Shown here: in pieces, positions 1 to 10,368 of the stretch
Position numbering within the stretch: the stretch's first letter is position 1
How the letters are laid out: every line of letters starts with the position of its first letter
Assembly (NCBI RefSeq): GCF_013201035.1
Contig: NZ_CP053707.1
Location: 2,852,001 to 2,916,000 of the forward strand
Direction of reading: 5' to 3'
Source of the DNA: Arthrobacter sp. NEB 688
Lineage (GTDB): Bacteria; Actinomycetota; Actinomycetes; Actinomycetales; Dermatophilaceae
DNA length: 64,000 nucleotides
Notes under the pieces: model-generated
The model's database searches: none
Told to the model about the DNA's origin: nothing
Seen by the model: the letters and a program-made list of their open reading frames with translations, nothing else
Position numbers and translations under genes: made by a program

Positions 1-732
1 CGGCACGAGCGCGAGCGAGGTCGCGACCATGACCCACGAGTACGCGACGATCTGGCGGCCGACGACGACCGGGCCCTTCTCGACGGGCAGCATCGGCACC
101 TCGGCCGTGGCGTAGTCGTCGCGGAAGGCCATCGAGAGCGGCCAGTAGTGCGGCGGCGTCCAGAAGAAGATGACGAGGAAGAGCACGAGCGCCGGCCAGC
201 CGACCGTGCCCGTCACCGCGGACCAACCGATGAGCGTCGGCATGCAGCCGGCGATGCCGCCCCACACGATGTTCTGCGACGTGCGCCGCTTGAGCAGCAT
301 CGTGTAGCCGACGGCGTACAGCGCGATGGCGAGCAGCGACAGCGCGGCCGACAGCAGGTTGACGACGAGCGCGAACCAGACCGTCGAGGCCACGGTGAGG
401 GCGCCACCGAAGATCATCGCCTCGCGGACGGTCACCTCGCCGGTGACCATCGGGCGGCTGCTCGTGCGGTGCATGAGCCGGTCGATGTCGCGGTCGTAGA
501 CCGAGTTGAAGGTGTTCGCGGCGCCGGCGCTGAGGATGCCGCCGGCGAGCGTCGCCACGACGAGCCAGAGCGACGGGACCCCGCGCTCGGCGAGGAACAT
601 CACGGGCACGGTCGTCACGAGCAGGAGCTCGATGATGCGCGGCTTGGTGAGTGCCACGAAGGCCCCGACGCGTCGCGGACCGCGGCGGGCGGAGACCGCC
701 GCGGGAGCGGTCGTCACGGGGGTGGTGGCCAC
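1..732 (-). CDS. ctaB: Heme O synthase (protoheme IX farnesyltransferase), 3' end outside the window
   Basis: UbiA-family membrane prenyltransferase that adds a farnesyl group to protoheme IX to give heme O for cytochrome c oxidase. Reading leftward from a GTG at 732 gives 244 codons up to the window edge with no stop. The family motif with the first Asp-rich site is visible ([13 protein letters not shown], about residues 67-79), followed by alternating hydrophobic segments and the WTPPHYW region. A short AAGGAC lies just before the GTG, so this start is plausible. It is divergent from tkt across a 180-base intergenic region, an arrangement common in actinobacteria. The C-terminal part lies outside the window. 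Confidence 0.93.
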   Translation of the reverse strand, partial: MATTPVTTAPAAVSARRGPRRVGAFVALTKPRIIELLLVTTVPVMFLAERGVPSLWLVVATLAGGILSAGAANTFNSVYDRDIDRLMHRTSSRPMVTGEVTVREAMIFGGALTVASTVWFALVVNLLSAALSLLAIALYAVGYTMLLKRRTSQNIVWGGIAGCMPTLIGWSAVTGTVGWPALVLFLVIFFWTPPHYWPLSMAFRDDYATAEVPMLPVEKGPVVVGRQIVAYSWVMVATSLALVP

Positions 733-828
733 GTCGTCCTTCGGGTCGGCCGGAAGCGTGCTCGGCGATTCTATCCGCCCCCGACATCACCTCGTGACGC
801 CCCCGGCCGTGACCCCCTCACGCAGGTC

Positions 829-834
829 TAGGGT
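829..834 (+). promoter_or_regulatory. Putative -10 hexamer TAGGGT of the tkt operon
   Basis: TAGGGT fits the actinobacterial TANNNT -10 consensus. A start about 7 bases downstream would give a leader of roughly 70 bases to the TTG at 912. No convincing -35 is seen. It is the same hexamer found close to many starts in this window, but here a leader and a Shine-Dalgarno follow. Confidence 0.45.
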
Positions 835-911
835 GGACGTCAGTTGCGTCACACGGCGCCCTCACCGCCGGTGGCGACGTCATGAGCACGTCCCCGCGAG
901 AGAGGAATCCC

Positions 912-3188
912 TTGAGCCCCACCGCCCGTCCCCGTTCCGCGTCCCCCGTCGCCGGCCGCTCCCCCGAGCTCTCCAAGCCGCTGGCCCGCAAGGCGAAGTG
1001 GTCCGACCTCGACGTCCGAGCCGTCGACACCGCCCGCATCCTCGCCGCCGACGCCGTCCAGCACAAGGGCAACGGCCACCCCGGCACGGCGATGAGCCTC
1101 GCCCCCGTGGCCTACCTGCTCTACCAGCAGGTGATGAACCACGACCCGTCCGACCCCGCGTGGCTCGGCCGCGACCGGTTCGTCCTGTCGTGCGGGCACT
1201 CCTCGCTCACCCAGTACGTGCAGCTCTACCTCTCGGGCTACGGCCTCGAGCTGGCCGACCTCAAGGCGCTGCGCACCTGGGGCTCGCTCACCCCGGGCCA
1301 CCCCGAGGTGCACCACACCAAGGGTATCGAGATCACGACCGGCCCGCTCGGCTCCGGCCTCGCGTCGGCCGTCGGCATGGCGATGGCCCAGCGCCGCCAG
1401 CGCGGCCTGCTCGACCCGGACGCCAAGCCCGGCCAGAGCCCCTTCGACCACCACGTGTGGGTCCTCGCCTCCGACGGCGACCTCATGGAGGGCGTGTCGG
1501 CCGAGGCCTGCTCGCTCGCCGGCCACCAGGAGCTCGCCAACCTCACCGTCGTCTACGACGCGAACCAGATCTCCATCGAGGACGACACCGACATCTCCTT
1601 CACCGAGGACGTCGCGAAGCGCTTCGAGGCCTACGGCTGGGACGTCGTCGACGTCGACTGGCGCCAGTCGGACGACCCCGCCGGCACGCCCGGGTACACC
1701 GAGGACGTCGACGCCCTCCTCGCCGCGCTCGAGAAGAGCCGCAAGGGCAAGCGCCCCACCCTCGTGCGCCTGCACACCGTCATCGCCTGGCCGGCCCCCT
1801 CCGCCCGCGGCACCGGCAAGGCGCACGGCTCGGCCCTCGGCACCGACGAGATCGCGGCGACCAAGGAGCTCCTCGGCTTCGACCCGAAGAAGTCCTTCCC
1901 CGCCGAGCGCGAGGTCCTCGCCCACACCCGCGAGGTCAAGAAGCGCGGCAAGGCCGCCCACCGCGAGTGGGACAAGGGCTACAAGGCGTGGCGCAAGGCG
2001 AACCCCGAGCGCGCCGCCCTCCTCGACCGGCTGGTCGCTGGTGAGCTCCCCGCCGACTTCGCCAAGGCCCTGCCGGTCTTCGAGGCCGACGAGAAGGGCA
2101 TCGCGACCCGCGCCGCGTCCGGCAAGGTCCTCGGCGCCCTCGCCGACGTCCTCCCCGAGCTGTGGGGCGGCTCGGCCGACCTCGCCGAGTCGAACAACAC
2201 GACGATGGCCGGCGCCGACTCGTTCATCCCCGCGAGCCGCCAGACCGCCGAGTGGAAGGGCGGCCCGTACGGCCGCACGCTGCACTTCGGCATCCGCGAG
2301 AACGGGATGGGCATGATCCTCAACGGGATCGCGCTCGAGGGGATGACCCGCCCCTACGGCGGCACCTTCCTCGTCTTCTCCGACTACATGCGCCCCGCCG
2401 TCCGGCTCGCGGCGCTCCAGCAGCTGCCGGTGACCTTCGTCTGGACGCACGACTCCATCGGTCTCGGCGAGGACGGCCCGACGCACCAGCCGGTCGAGCA
2501 CATCGCCTCGCTCCGGGCCATCCCGCAGCTCGACGTCGTCCGCCCGGCTGACGCCAACGAGACCGCCGAGGCGTGGGCCGAGATCCTCCGCCGCCGGCGC
2601 ACCGCCGGCCTCGCGCTCTCGCGCCAGAACCTGCCGACGATCGACCGCACGACGCACGGCAAGGCCAGCGGCGTCCGCAAGGGTGCCTACGTCCTCGTCG
2701 ACGGCGGGAAGAACGGCGACGAGGCGCCCGAGGTCATCCTCATCGCCACGGGCTCCGAGGTCAGCCTCGCCCTCCAGGCGCGCGAGCGCATCGAGCGCTC
2801 CGGCACCCGGACCCGCGTGGTCTCCATGCCCTGCCGGGAATGGTTCGAGGAGCAGCCGCGCTCCTACCAGAGCAAGGTCCTGCCCCCCGAGGTCAAGGCC
2901 CGCGTCAGTGTCGAGGCGGGTGTCGCCATGGGGTGGCACGACCTCGTCGGGGACGCCGGCCGCTGCGTCAGCCTCGAGCACTTCGGGGCCTCGGCCGACG
3001 CCGGGACGCTGTTCCGCGAGTTCGGGTTCACGCCCGAGGCGGTCGCCAAGGCCGCGAAGGACTCGCTCAAGGCAGCGCGCACGGCCACCGGTGTCCCCGC
3101 CGTCACCGACACCGCCCCGCGGGCGAAGTCCTCCCGCGCTGCCGGCAACACGAAGGCGCCGAGCCGCAAGGCCTCGGCCGGGAAGTGA
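912..3188 (+). CDS. tkt: Transketolase
   Basis: Thiamine diphosphate enzyme moving two-carbon ketol units between sugar phosphates in the non-oxidative pentose phosphate pathway. About 758 residues. The N-terminal TPP domain has GNGHPG, the cofactor loop around [11 protein letters not shown] and NQISI. The pyrimidine domain has FGIRENGMG, and a C-terminal transketolase domain follows. I chose the TTG at 912 because AGAGGA lies 5 bases before it. An in-frame ATG at 882 has only a weak GGTGG and would add 10 residues. The last ~25 residues form a basic Ala/Lys/Ser tail beyond the usual end. It is the first gene of a plus-strand pentose phosphate operon. Confidence 0.95.
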   Translation: MSPTARPRSASPVAGRSPELSKPLARKAKWSDLDVRAVDTARILAADAVQHKGNGHPGTAMSLAPVAYLLYQQVMNHDPSDPAWLGRDRFVLSCGHSSLTQYVQLYLSGYGLELADLKALRTWGSLTPGHPEVHHTKGIEITTGPLGSGLASAVGMAMAQRRQRGLLDPDAKPGQSPFDHHVWVLASDGDLMEGVSAEACSLAGHQELANLTVVYDANQISIEDDTDISFTEDVAKRFEAYGWDVVDVDWRQSDDPAGTPGYTEDVDALLAALEKSRKGKRPTLVRLHTVIAWPAPSARGTGKAHGSALGTDEIAATKELLGFDPKKSFPAEREVLAHTREVKKRGKAAHREWDKGYKAWRKANPERAALLDRLVAGELPADFAKALPVFEADEKGIATRAASGKVLGALADVLPELWGGSADLAESNNTTMAGADSFIPASRQTAEWKGGPYGRTLHFGIRENGMGMILNGIALEGMTRPYGGTFLVFSDYMRPAVRLAALQQLPVTFVWTHDSIGLGEDGPTHQPVEHIASLRAIPQLDVVRPADANETAEAWAEILRRRRTAGLALSRQNLPTIDRTTHGKASGVRKGAYVLVDGGKNGDEAPEVILIATGSEVSLALQARERIERSGTRTRVVSMPCREWFEEQPRSYQSKVLPPEVKARVSVEAGVAMGWHDLVGDAGRCVSLEHFGASADAGTLFREFGFTPEAVAKAAKDSLKAARTATGVPAVTDTAPRAKSSRAAGNTKAPSRKASAGK

Positions 3189-3195
3189 GAGCCGC

Positions 3196-4311
3196 ATGAC
3201 CACACCGAAGCCCCTCCAGGACCTCGCCGCGAACGGCGTGTCCGTCTGGCTGGACGACCTCTCCCGGGAGCGCATCTCCTCGGGCAACCTCCAGGAGCTC
3301 ATCGACGACCACGGCGTCGTCGGCGTGACGACGAACCCGTCGATCTTCCAGGCCGCCCTCGCCGAGGGCCACGCCTACGACGAGCAGGTCGCCGAGCTCG
3401 CCCGCGCCGGGAAGGACGTCGACGAGACCGTCTTCGCCCTGACGACGCGTGACGTGCGCGACGCCTGCGACGTCATGCTCCCCGTCTACGAGAACACCCA
3501 CGGCGAGGACGGCCGCGTCTCCATCGAGGTCGACCCGCGCTCGGCGCACGACACCGCCAAGACCGTCCGCGAGGCCAAGGCCCTCGCGGCCGAGGTCGAC
3601 CGGCCGAACGTCCTCATCAAGATTCCGGCGACCCTCGAGGGCCTCCCGGCCATCTCGCAGGTCCTCGCCGAGGGCATCTCGGTCAACGTCACGCTGATCT
3701 TCAGCCTCGACCGCTACCGGGCCGTGATGAACGCCTTCCTCACCGGTCTCGAGCAGGCGCGCGAGAAGGGCAAGGACCTCTCGCAGATCCGCTCCGTCGC
3801 GTCCTTCTTCGTCAGCCGTGTCGACGGCGAGATCGACCAGCGTCTCGACGCGATCGGCTCGGACGAGGCGAAGGCCCTGCGCGGCAAGGCCGGCCTGGCC
3901 AACGCGCGCCTGGCCTACCAGGCCTACGAGGAGGTCTTCTCGACCCCGCGCTGGGCCTCGCTCGAGGGCGCCGGTGCCCACCGGCAGCGTCCGCTGTGGG
4001 CCTCCACCGGCGTCAAGGACCCGGCCTACCCGGACACGATGTACGTGACCGAGCTCGTCGCCCCCGGCACCGTCAACACGATGCCGGAGAAGACGCTCCA
4101 GGCCACCGCCGACCACGGCGAGGTCACCGGCGACACGGTCACCGGCTCCTACGCCGAGGCCACCGAGGTCCTCGACGCGCTCGAGCGCCTCGGCATCTCG
4201 TACTCCGAGGTGGTCGACCTGCTCGAGCGCGAGGGCGTCGAGAAGTTCGAGAAGGCGTGGGCCGAGCTCCTCGACCGCGTCCAGAGCGAGCTCGAGAAGG
4301 CCGCCGCGTGA
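3196..4311 (+). CDS. tal: Transaldolase
   Basis: Transfers a dihydroxyacetone unit between sugar phosphates. The 371-residue protein is the longer actinobacterial type. The Schiff-base lysine is K142 in VLIKIPAT. Other family stretches are GVTTNPSIF near residue 45 and the C-terminal VNTMPEKTL region. It starts 7 bases after the tkt stop, and its TGA overlaps the GTG of pgi, so translation is probably coupled. It acts with transketolase to return pentose phosphates to glycolysis. Confidence 0.96.
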   Translation: MTTPKPLQDLAANGVSVWLDDLSRERISSGNLQELIDDHGVVGVTTNPSIFQAALAEGHAYDEQVAELARAGKDVDETVFALTTRDVRDACDVMLPVYENTHGEDGRVSIEVDPRSAHDTAKTVREAKALAAEVDRPNVLIKIPATLEGLPAISQVLAEGISVNVTLIFSLDRYRAVMNAFLTGLEQAREKGKDLSQIRSVASFFVSRVDGEIDQRLDAIGSDEAKALRGKAGLANARLAYQAYEEVFSTPRWASLEGAGAHRQRPLWASTGVKDPAYPDTMYVTELVAPGTVNTMPEKTLQATADHGEVTGDTVTGSYAEATEVLDALERLGISYSEVVDLLEREGVEKFEKAWAELLDRVQSELEKAAA

Positions 4312-5921
4312 GCACGATCGACGTCTCCGCCACCGGGGACGCCGCCGACGCCGTCGCGCGGCACGTCCCGCAGCTCGTCGCCGACCGCGTCGCGAGCCGG
4401 CTCTTCGCGCAGGACGACACCCTGTGGGGCGAGGCCGCGCAGGACGAGGCGTCCAAGCGCCTCTCCTGGACCGGTCTCCCCCGCAGCTCGCGACCGCTCG
4501 TCGGCGAGATCGCCGCGATCCGGTCCGAGCTGCAGGAGTCGGGCTACGACCGCGTCGTCCTCTGCGGGATGGGCGGCTCCTCGCTCGCCCCGGAGGTCAT
4601 CTGCGGCACGGCCGGGGTGCCCCTCGTCGTCCTCGACTCCTCCGACCCCGACGTCGTCCGCGGCGCGCTGACCGACCTCGACCGCACGGTCGTCGTCGTC
4701 TCCAGCAAGTCCGGGTCGACCGTCGAGACCGACAGCCAGCGACGCGCCTTCGAGGCCGCCTACCGCGACGCGGGCATCGACCCGACGACGCGGATGGTCG
4801 TCGTCACCGACCCGGGCAGCCCGCTCGACGGTCAGGCGCGCGAGGCGGGCTTCCGCGTCGTCAACGCCGACCCCGCCGTCGGCGGTCGCTACTCGGCGCT
4901 CACCGCGTTCGGGCTCGTCCCGTCCGGTCTCGCCGGGGCCGACGTCGAGGCCCTCCTCGACGACGCCGAGCTCGTCGCCGACCTCCTGGCGGCCGACGAC
5001 GAGGCGAACCCGGCGCTGCGCCTCGGCGCCGCGATGGCCGGTACCGAGCCGCTGCGCGACAAGCTCGTCCTCGTCGACGCCGGCACCGAGAACGTCGGCT
5101 TCCCGGCGTGGGCCGAGCAGCTCATCGCCGAGTCCACCGGCAAGGACGGCACCGGCATCCTCCCGGTCGTCGCGATCGGCACGGAGCCGGCGCACCTCTA
5201 CGCCGACGGCACCGTCGTGCGGCTCGTGGCCACCGACTCCGACGACGACGACGCCGCGGGCGACTCGGTCGTCACCGTCGCCGGCCGCCTCGGGGCGCAG
5301 ATGCTCCTGTGGGAGGCCGCGACCGCCGTCGCCGGCCGCCTGCTCGGCATCAACCCGTTCGACCAGCCCGACGTCGAGAGCGCCAAGGCCGCGGCCCGCG
5401 AGCTCCTCGACGCCGGCATCGGCACGGGCGACGAGCCGGCCTTCACCGACGGGGCCGTCGAGGTCCGCACGCTCGGCGGCGACTGGCTCGGCGACGCCGG
5501 CTCGGTCGACGCCGCGGTCGACGCGCTCCTCGCCGACCTGGACGACGAGCACGGCTACGTCGCCGTCATGGCCTACCTGGACCGCGAGTCCGACGCCGAC
5601 CTCGAGCACGTCGCGCGCGACCTCTTCGAGCGCACCGGCCGCCCGGTGACCTTCGGCTGGGGCCCGCGGTTCCTGCACTCGACCGGCCAGTACCACAAGG
5701 GCGGGCCGGCGACGGGTGTCTACGTGCAGGTCACGGCCGACCCCGCGCAGGACCTCGAGGTCCCCGGGCGGGACTTCACCTTCGGCCAGTTCATCGCCGC
5801 GCAGGCGGCCGGTGACGCGAAGGTCCTCGCCGAGCACGGCCGCCCCGTGCTGCGCCTGCACCTGACCGAGCACGACACCGGGCTGGCCCGGGTTCGCGCG
5901 GCCCTGGGACGGGGCGCATGA
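4308..5921 (+). CDS. pgi: Glucose-6-phosphate isomerase
   Basis: Interconverts glucose 6-phosphate and fructose 6-phosphate. The 537-residue protein has a SIS-type sugar-phosphate fold with [11 protein letters not shown] (about residue 86), [10 protein letters not shown] (about 130) and a C-terminal segment with [13 protein letters not shown]. The GTG at 4308 overlaps the tal stop by 4 bases, and the gene's own stop overlaps the zwf ATG. Its place inside the pentose phosphate operon suggests coordinated supply of glucose 6-phosphate to Zwf. It resembles the divergent actinobacterial branch found next to tal and zwf. Confidence 0.93.
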   Translation: MSTIDVSATGDAADAVARHVPQLVADRVASRLFAQDDTLWGEAAQDEASKRLSWTGLPRSSRPLVGEIAAIRSELQESGYDRVVLCGMGGSSLAPEVICGTAGVPLVVLDSSDPDVVRGALTDLDRTVVVVSSKSGSTVETDSQRRAFEAAYRDAGIDPTTRMVVVTDPGSPLDGQAREAGFRVVNADPAVGGRYSALTAFGLVPSGLAGADVEALLDDAELVADLLAADDEANPALRLGAAMAGTEPLRDKLVLVDAGTENVGFPAWAEQLIAESTGKDGTGILPVVAIGTEPAHLYADGTVVRLVATDSDDDDAAGDSVVTVAGRLGAQMLLWEAATAVAGRLLGINPFDQPDVESAKAAARELLDAGIGTGDEPAFTDGAVEVRTLGGDWLGDAGSVDAAVDALLADLDDEHGYVAVMAYLDRESDADLEHVARDLFERTGRPVTFGWGPRFLHSTGQYHKGGPATGVYVQVTADPAQDLEVPGRDFTFGQFIAAQAAGDAKVLAEHGRPVLRLHLTEHDTGLARVRAALGRGA

Positions 5922-7462
5922 CCCCGGCCCGCGTCACGGCCGAGAGCAACCCGCTCCGGGACCCGCGCGACAAGCGCCTGCCCCGGATCGCCGGCCCCTG
6001 CTCGATGGTCCTCTTCGGCGTCACCGGCGACCTCGCCCGCAAGAAGCTCATGCCGGCGATCTACGACCTCGCCAACCGTGGTCTCCTGCCGCCCGGGTTC
6101 TCGCTCGTCGGGTTCGCCCGGCGCGACTGGGAGGACCAGGACTTCGGCAAGATCGTCTACGAGTCGGTCAAGGAGCGCGCCCGCACCCCGTTCCGCGAGG
6201 AGGTGTGGCGCACGCTCGCCGAGGGCATCCGGTTCGTCCCGGGCAGCTTCGACGACGACGCCGCGTTCGACCTCCTCGCCGAGACGGTCGCCGAGCTCGA
6301 CGAGCAGCGCGGCACCGGCGGCAACCACGCGTTCTACCTCTCGATCCCCCCGGGGTCCTTCGCGGCCGTGTGCGAGCAGCTCGAGCGCTCCGGCCTCTCG
6401 ACCCCGCAGAGCGGGTCGTGGCGCCGGGTCGTCATCGAGAAGCCGTTCGGGCACGACCTCACCTCGGCCCGCGAGCTCAACGACATCGTCGAGAACGTCT
6501 TCCCGGCCGACTCGGTCTTCCGGATCGACCACTACCTCGGCAAGGAGACGGTCCAGAACCTCCTGGCGCTGCGCTTCGCGAACCAGATGTTCGAGCCGGT
6601 GTGGAACGCGAACTACGTCGACCACGTGCAGATCACGATGGCCGAGGACATCGGCATCGGTGGTCGCGCGGGCTACTACGACGGCATCGGCGCGGCGCGC
6701 GACGTCATCCAGAACCACCTGCTCCAGCTCATGGCCCTGACGGCCATGGAGGAGCCGGTCTCGTTCGACGCCCAGGGCCTGCGCCTCGAGAAGGAGAAGG
6801 TCCTCTCGGCGGTCCGCATCCCCCAGGACCTCGCCTCCGGTACCGCGCGCGGGCAGTACGCCCGCGGGTGGCAGGGCGGCGAGGAGGTCGTCGGCTACCT
6901 CGACGAGGACGGCGTCGCCGACGGCTCGGGCACCGAGACCTACGCGGCCGTCCGCCTCGAGGTCGACACCCGGCGCTGGGCCGGCGTGCCGTTCTACCTG
7001 CGCACCGGCAAGCGGCTCGGCAAGCGCGTCACGGAGATCGCGGTCGTCTTCAAGCAGGCGCCGCACCTGCCGTTCACGCACACCGCCACCGAGGAGCTCG
7101 GGCAGAACGCCATCGTCATCCGGGTCCAGCCCGACGAGGGCGTCACCCTGCGCTTCGGTGCCAAGGTGCCCGGCTCTCAGATGGAGGTGCGCGACGTGAC
7201 GATGGACTTCGGCTACGGCCGCGCCTTCACCGAGTCCTCCCCCGAGGCCTACGAGCGGCTCATCCTCGACGTGCTCCTCGGGGAGCCGCCGCTCTTCCCG
7301 CGGCACGAGGAGGTCGAGCTCTCCTGGCAGATCCTCGACCCGATCGAGAAGTTCTGGGCGAGCAAGGGCAAGGCCCCCGAGCAGTACGCCTCGGGCGGCT
7401 GGGGCCCGGCCTCCGCCGACGAGCTGATGCACCGTGACGGACGAGAGTGGAGGCTGCCGTGA
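5918..7462 (+). CDS. zwf: Glucose-6-phosphate 1-dehydrogenase
   Basis: First oxidative step of the pentose phosphate pathway, making 6-phosphogluconolactone and NADPH. The 514-residue protein has the nucleotide-binding motif GVTGDLARKKL (about residue 34) and the active-site motif RIDHYLGKE (about residue 203) with the catalytic His. The start overlaps the pgi stop (ATGA). The next gene, opcA, encodes its assembly/activation partner, so the two are likely co-translated. Confidence 0.97.
   Translation: MTPARVTAESNPLRDPRDKRLPRIAGPCSMVLFGVTGDLARKKLMPAIYDLANRGLLPPGFSLVGFARRDWEDQDFGKIVYESVKERARTPFREEVWRTLAEGIRFVPGSFDDDAAFDLLAETVAELDEQRGTGGNHAFYLSIPPGSFAAVCEQLERSGLSTPQSGSWRRVVIEKPFGHDLTSARELNDIVENVFPADSVFRIDHYLGKETVQNLLALRFANQMFEPVWNANYVDHVQITMAEDIGIGGRAGYYDGIGAARDVIQNHLLQLMALTAMEEPVSFDAQGLRLEKEKVLSAVRIPQDLASGTARGQYARGWQGGEEVVGYLDEDGVADGSGTETYAAVRLEVDTRRWAGVPFYLRTGKRLGKRVTEIAVVFKQAPHLPFTHTATEELGQNAIVIRVQPDEGVTLRFGAKVPGSQMEVRDVTMDFGYGRAFTESSPEAYERLILDVLLGEPPLFPRHEEVELSWQILDPIEKFWASKGKAPEQYASGGWGPASADELMHRDGREWRLP
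7448..7461 (+). promoter_or_regulatory. Ribosome binding site that fixes the opcA start
   Basis: GGAGG followed by an optimal gap and GTG at 7459, embedded in the end of zwf. It favours 7459 over the upstream in-frame GTG at 7447. Confidence 0.6.
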
Positions 7463-8595
7463 TCGTCGACCTGCCCAACACCTCGACCGCCGCGGTCTCG
7501 CGCAAGCTCGTGGCGCTGCGCTCCGACACCGGCGCGATGGCCCTCTCGCGGGTCCTCACCCTCGTCGTCGTCGTCGACGAGGCCGAGGCCGAGGCGGCCA
7601 TCGAGGTCGCCAACGACGCGAGCCGGCAGCACCCCTGCCGGATCATCGTCGTCGTCGGCAGCAACCGCCGCGGCGCCGCGCGCCTCGACGGCCAGATCCG
7701 CGTGGGCGGCGACGCCGGCGCGTCCGAGGTCGTCGTGCTGCGGCTCTACGGCCCGCTCGCGAGCCACGGCCGCGCCGTCGTCACCCCGCTCCTGCTCGCC
7801 GACTCGCCGATCGTCGCGTGGTGGCCGGCCGAGGCCCCGAAGGACCCCTCGAAGGACCCGATCGGCGAGATGGCCCAGCGCCGGATCACCGACGCGGCCC
7901 GGACCCAGGGCGCCCCGAAGACCGTCCTCAAGCGGCTCGCGAAGTCGTACGCGCCGGGCGACACCGACCTCGCGTGGTCGCGCATCACGCTGTGGCGCGG
8001 GCTGCTCACCGCCGCGCTCGACCAGCCGCCGTTCGAGCCGGTCACCGAGGCTCTCGTCGTCGCGGCGCCCGACAGCCCGTCCGGCGAGCTGCTCGCCGGG
8101 TGGCTGGCCAGCCGGCTGCGCTGCCCGGTGTCGCTCGCCCGCTCCAAGAGCGGCTCGGGCATCATCTCGGTCCGCCTCGAGCGCAAGAGCGGCACCGTCG
8201 ACCTCGTCCGTCCCGAGGACGGCAGCACCTCGATGCTGCGCCAGGTCGGCCAGCCCGACCGCACGCTCGCGCTGCCGCACCGCTCGGACGCCGAGTGCCT
8301 CGCGGACGAGCTGCGCCGGCTCGACCCCGACGAGGTCTACGAGGACGCGCTGACCAAGGGCTTCCCGACCCTGACCAGCTCGCGGCGCACCGCCAGCGAG
8401 GCGGTCAAGGCCGGGGCGGCGCCGTCGCCGGCAGAGGCCGAGCGCACGACCCAGCGCCTGCGCCGGGCCGCCCGCGTGGCCGGCAGCTCGGCCATGGTCG
8501 AGAAGCGCCCGATGCCCGAGGACGGCGCCGACACCGAGACCGTCAAGGCGGCCGCGGCCGCCAAGCTCGCCGAGGTCAAGGAGCGCCGCTCGTGA
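7459..8595 (+). CDS. opcA: Glucose-6-phosphate dehydrogenase assembly protein OpcA
   Basis: OpcA promotes oligomerisation and activity of glucose-6-phosphate dehydrogenase in cyanobacteria and actinobacteria. The protein is 378 residues from the GTG at 7459, beginning MIVDLPNTSTAAVSRKL, the usual family start. The start is decided by GGAGG at 7448-7452 and by the GTGA overlap with the zwf stop; a GTG at 7447 would lack this ribosome site. The C-terminus is Ala/Lys rich. It lies between zwf and pgl as in other actinobacteria. Confidence 0.95.
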   Translation: MIVDLPNTSTAAVSRKLVALRSDTGAMALSRVLTLVVVVDEAEAEAAIEVANDASRQHPCRIIVVVGSNRRGAARLDGQIRVGGDAGASEVVVLRLYGPLASHGRAVVTPLLLADSPIVAWWPAEAPKDPSKDPIGEMAQRRITDAARTQGAPKTVLKRLAKSYAPGDTDLAWSRITLWRGLLTAALDQPPFEPVTEALVVAAPDSPSGELLAGWLASRLRCPVSLARSKSGSGIISVRLERKSGTVDLVRPEDGSTSMLRQVGQPDRTLALPHRSDAECLADELRRLDPDEVYEDALTKGFPTLTSSRRTASEAVKAGAAPSPAEAERTTQRLRRAARVAGSSAMVEKRPMPEDGADTETVKAAAAAKLAEVKERRS

Positions 8596-9326
8596 GCGAG
8601 AGCACCGTCGTCGTCCACCCGTCCAAGCAGGCCCTCGCGGACGCCTCGGCGGCCCGCCTCGTCGTCGCCCTCGTCGACGCGCAGGCGGCCCGCGGGGTCG
8701 CCCACGTGTCGCTGACCGGTGGCTCGATGGGCTCCGAGATCGTCCGCTCGCTCGCCGCCACCCCGGCGCGGGCGGCGGTCGACTGGGCCCGGGTCCACGT
8801 CTGGTGGGGCGACGAGCGGTACCTGCCGGCCGGCGACCCCGACCGCAACGACACCCAGAACGACGAGGCGGGGCTCGCCTCGCTCGGGCTCGACCCGGCG
8901 CACGTCCACCGGGTCGCCGGGCCGGACACCTCCGCCTCGGCGGCGGAGTCGGCCGCGGCCTACGGCGAGGCCCTCCACGCCGCCGGCGCCGGCGCGTTCG
9001 ACGTCATGGTGCTCGGCGTCGGCCCGGACGGGCACATCGCCTCTCTCTTCCCGCACCACCCGGCGGCGGCGAGCACCGGCGCGATGGCCGTCGCGGTGCA
9101 CGACTCCCCCAAGCCCCCGCCGGACCGGGTGTCGCTGACCCGTGAGTGCCTCGAGCGCTCGCGCCTCGTGTGGTTCCTCGTCGCCGGCGGCGACAAGGCC
9201 GACGCGGTGCGCCGGGGGGTGACCGGCTCGCCCTTCGAGGAGACCCCGGCCGCCCACGTCCACGGCAGCGAGGCGACGCTCTGGCTCGTCGACACCGACG
9301 CCGCGGCCGAGCTGGACCGGGGCTGA
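8592..9326 (+). CDS. pgl: 6-phosphogluconolactonase
   Basis: Hydrolyses 6-phosphogluconolactone to 6-phosphogluconate, the second oxidative pentose phosphate step. The 244-residue protein carries the DevB/Pgl motifs LTGGSMGSEIV (about residue 38), WWGDERYLP (about 74) and GVGPDGHIASLFP (about 141). The GTG start overlaps the opcA stop by 4 bases. It completes the Zwf-OpcA-Pgl oxidative module. Confidence 0.96.
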   Translation: MSESTVVVHPSKQALADASAARLVVALVDAQAARGVAHVSLTGGSMGSEIVRSLAATPARAAVDWARVHVWWGDERYLPAGDPDRNDTQNDEAGLASLGLDPAHVHRVAGPDTSASAAESAAAYGEALHAAGAGAFDVMVLGVGPDGHIASLFPHHPAAASTGAMAVAVHDSPKPPPDRVSLTRECLERSRLVWFLVAGGDKADAVRRGVTGSPFEETPAAHVHGSEATLWLVDTDAAAELDRG

Positions 9327-9331
9327 CGGCC

Positions 9332-9808
9332 GTGGGCATCCTCGACCGCTGGCGCTCCCGCGGTGACGACGACACGCTCGTGGCCGACGACGGCCCGGCG
9401 GGCTCCGACGGTATCGAGCCGGTCGAGGAGGTCTCGACCCGGCCGCTCACCGGCGAGGAGGAGGCCCGGCTCGAGGCCTACCGGCTGCGCTACGCCGAGC
9501 ACGGCATCGACCCGGCCGACCTCGGCACGATCGCGTCGGCGTGGAGCGCGGCCCTCTCCCGTGGGGACGAGGCCGAGGGGCCCGAGGCCGTGACGGTCGT
9601 CGCGACCGCCGTCGGCGACCACCTCGTCGGGGCCGGCTACCGCTGGGTGGTCAGCACCGACCCGTTCGGCACCGACGTCGCCGTCGAACCCCCGCGGCGC
9701 GGGGTCCCGGTCGTCGTGCGCACCCTCGTCGCGGTGCGCTGGATGCAGCGCGAGCCCGACTGGGTCGAGAACGTCGTGGGCCACCTGGCCCGCACCGCCC
9801 GCCGCTGA
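9332..9808 (+). CDS. Conserved hypothetical protein, DUF3806-like
   Basis: A 158-residue acidic soluble protein with no signal peptide or membrane segment. Its C-terminal half (DHLVGAGYRWVVSTDPFGTD...) resembles DUF3806 proteins of unknown role; the match is from memory of the family pattern. It starts 5 bases after the pgl stop, so it is probably the last gene of the pentose phosphate operon. I assign no function. The GTG start lacks a clear Shine-Dalgarno and may depend on translational coupling. Confidence 0.7.
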   Translation: MGILDRWRSRGDDDTLVADDGPAGSDGIEPVEEVSTRPLTGEEEARLEAYRLRYAEHGIDPADLGTIASAWSAALSRGDEAEGPEAVTVVATAVGDHLVGAGYRWVVSTDPFGTDVAVEPPRRGVPVVVRTLVAVRWMQREPDWVENVVGHLARTARR

Positions 9809-9836
9809 CCCTGGTCCCCCGCGTCCCGACCACGGG

Positions 9837-9879
9837 TCGAGGTGAAACCGGACCGTCAGGAGGTCGGACATCACCTCGA
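9837..9879. other. Inverted repeat in the convergent intergenic region
   Basis: Perfect 9-base arms (TCGAGGTGA at 9837-9845, TCACCTCGA at 9871-9879) enclose 25 bases that can form a smaller inner stem. It lies between the DUF3806-like gene and the main terminator hairpin. It could be a first terminator or the fold of a small RNA. No coding sequence is seen in 9809-10004. Confidence 0.4.
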
Positions 9880-9950
9880 CCGATCCGCACCGCCCCAGCA
9901 TCCGGAGCTGCGGGACGGGCGCCCGCTCGACGATCCACCACACGACGCAG

Positions 9951-9979
9951 CGACCCCCGGCCGTCGTGGCCGGGGGTCG
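9951..9979. terminator. Bidirectional terminator-like hairpin
   Basis: Perfect 12-bp stem CGACCCCCGGCC / GGCCGGGGGTCG with a 5-base loop. It sits between the convergent pentose phosphate operon and rbpA. There is no U-tract, as is usual in GC-rich actinobacteria. Confidence 0.7.
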
Positions 9980-10004
9980 TCGCGTGCTGCTCGGGGTCAG
10001 TGCC

Positions 10005-10355
10005 TCACTGGATGAGGCCACGACCGCGCAGGCTCGCCAGCGCCTCGTCGAGGATGGCCTGGCCGTCCTCGTCGGAGCGGCGCTCCTTCACGTACGCGAG
10101 GTGCGTCTTGTACGGCTCGACCTTGGGCGGGGCGGGCGGGTTGTCCCGGTCCTGCCCGGCGGGGAAGCCGCAGCGCGGGCAGTCCCACTGCTCGGGGACG
10201 ACGAGGCCGGCCTCCTCCGCGAAGCTCGGCTTCGTCTCGTGCCCGTTGGAGCACCAGAAGGAGACGTAGCGGCGCGGGGCCGCCTCGCCGCGCTCGGCCT
10301 CGCCCATGGGGCCCGCACCGACGCGCGAACCACGGATCGCGTTACCACCAGCCAT
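10005..10355 (-). CDS. rbpA: RNA polymerase-binding protein RbpA
   Basis: Small essential actinobacterial transcription factor that binds RNA polymerase and group I/II sigma factors and stabilises the open complex. It is 116 residues from the ATG at 10355 (MAGGNAIRGSRVGAGP...). The central zinc-ribbon-like core has RYVSFWCSNGHE and WDCPRCG. The C-terminal helix that contacts sigma follows (KTHLAYVKERRSDEDG). It lies 13 bases after secG, so both are probably cotranscribed from upstream. Confidence 0.96.
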   Translation of the reverse strand: MAGGNAIRGSRVGAGPMGEAERGEAAPRRYVSFWCSNGHETKPSFAEEAGLVVPEQWDCPRCGFPAGQDRDNPPAPPKVEPYKTHLAYVKERRSDEDGQAILDEALASLRGRGLIQ

Positions 10356-10368
10356 CGTCCAGCCCCTC

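Noticed and set aside
148-831. Plus-strand open frame opposite ctaB
   Set aside because: Arg/His/Asp-rich translation without any domain; it mirrors the minus-strand membrane protein ctaB, a usual effect of high GC.
882-911. Upstream ATG of tkt
   Set aside because: Possible, but its ribosome site is weak compared with AGAGGA before the TTG at 912, so I preferred 912.
849-3302. 817-codon open frame on the minus strand across tkt
   Set aside because: It is an antisense shadow of tkt, with repetitive Gly/Val/Arg composition and no conserved motif. Similar long antisense frames opposite pgi, zwf, uvrA, ppc and the GH38 gene were rejected for the same reason.
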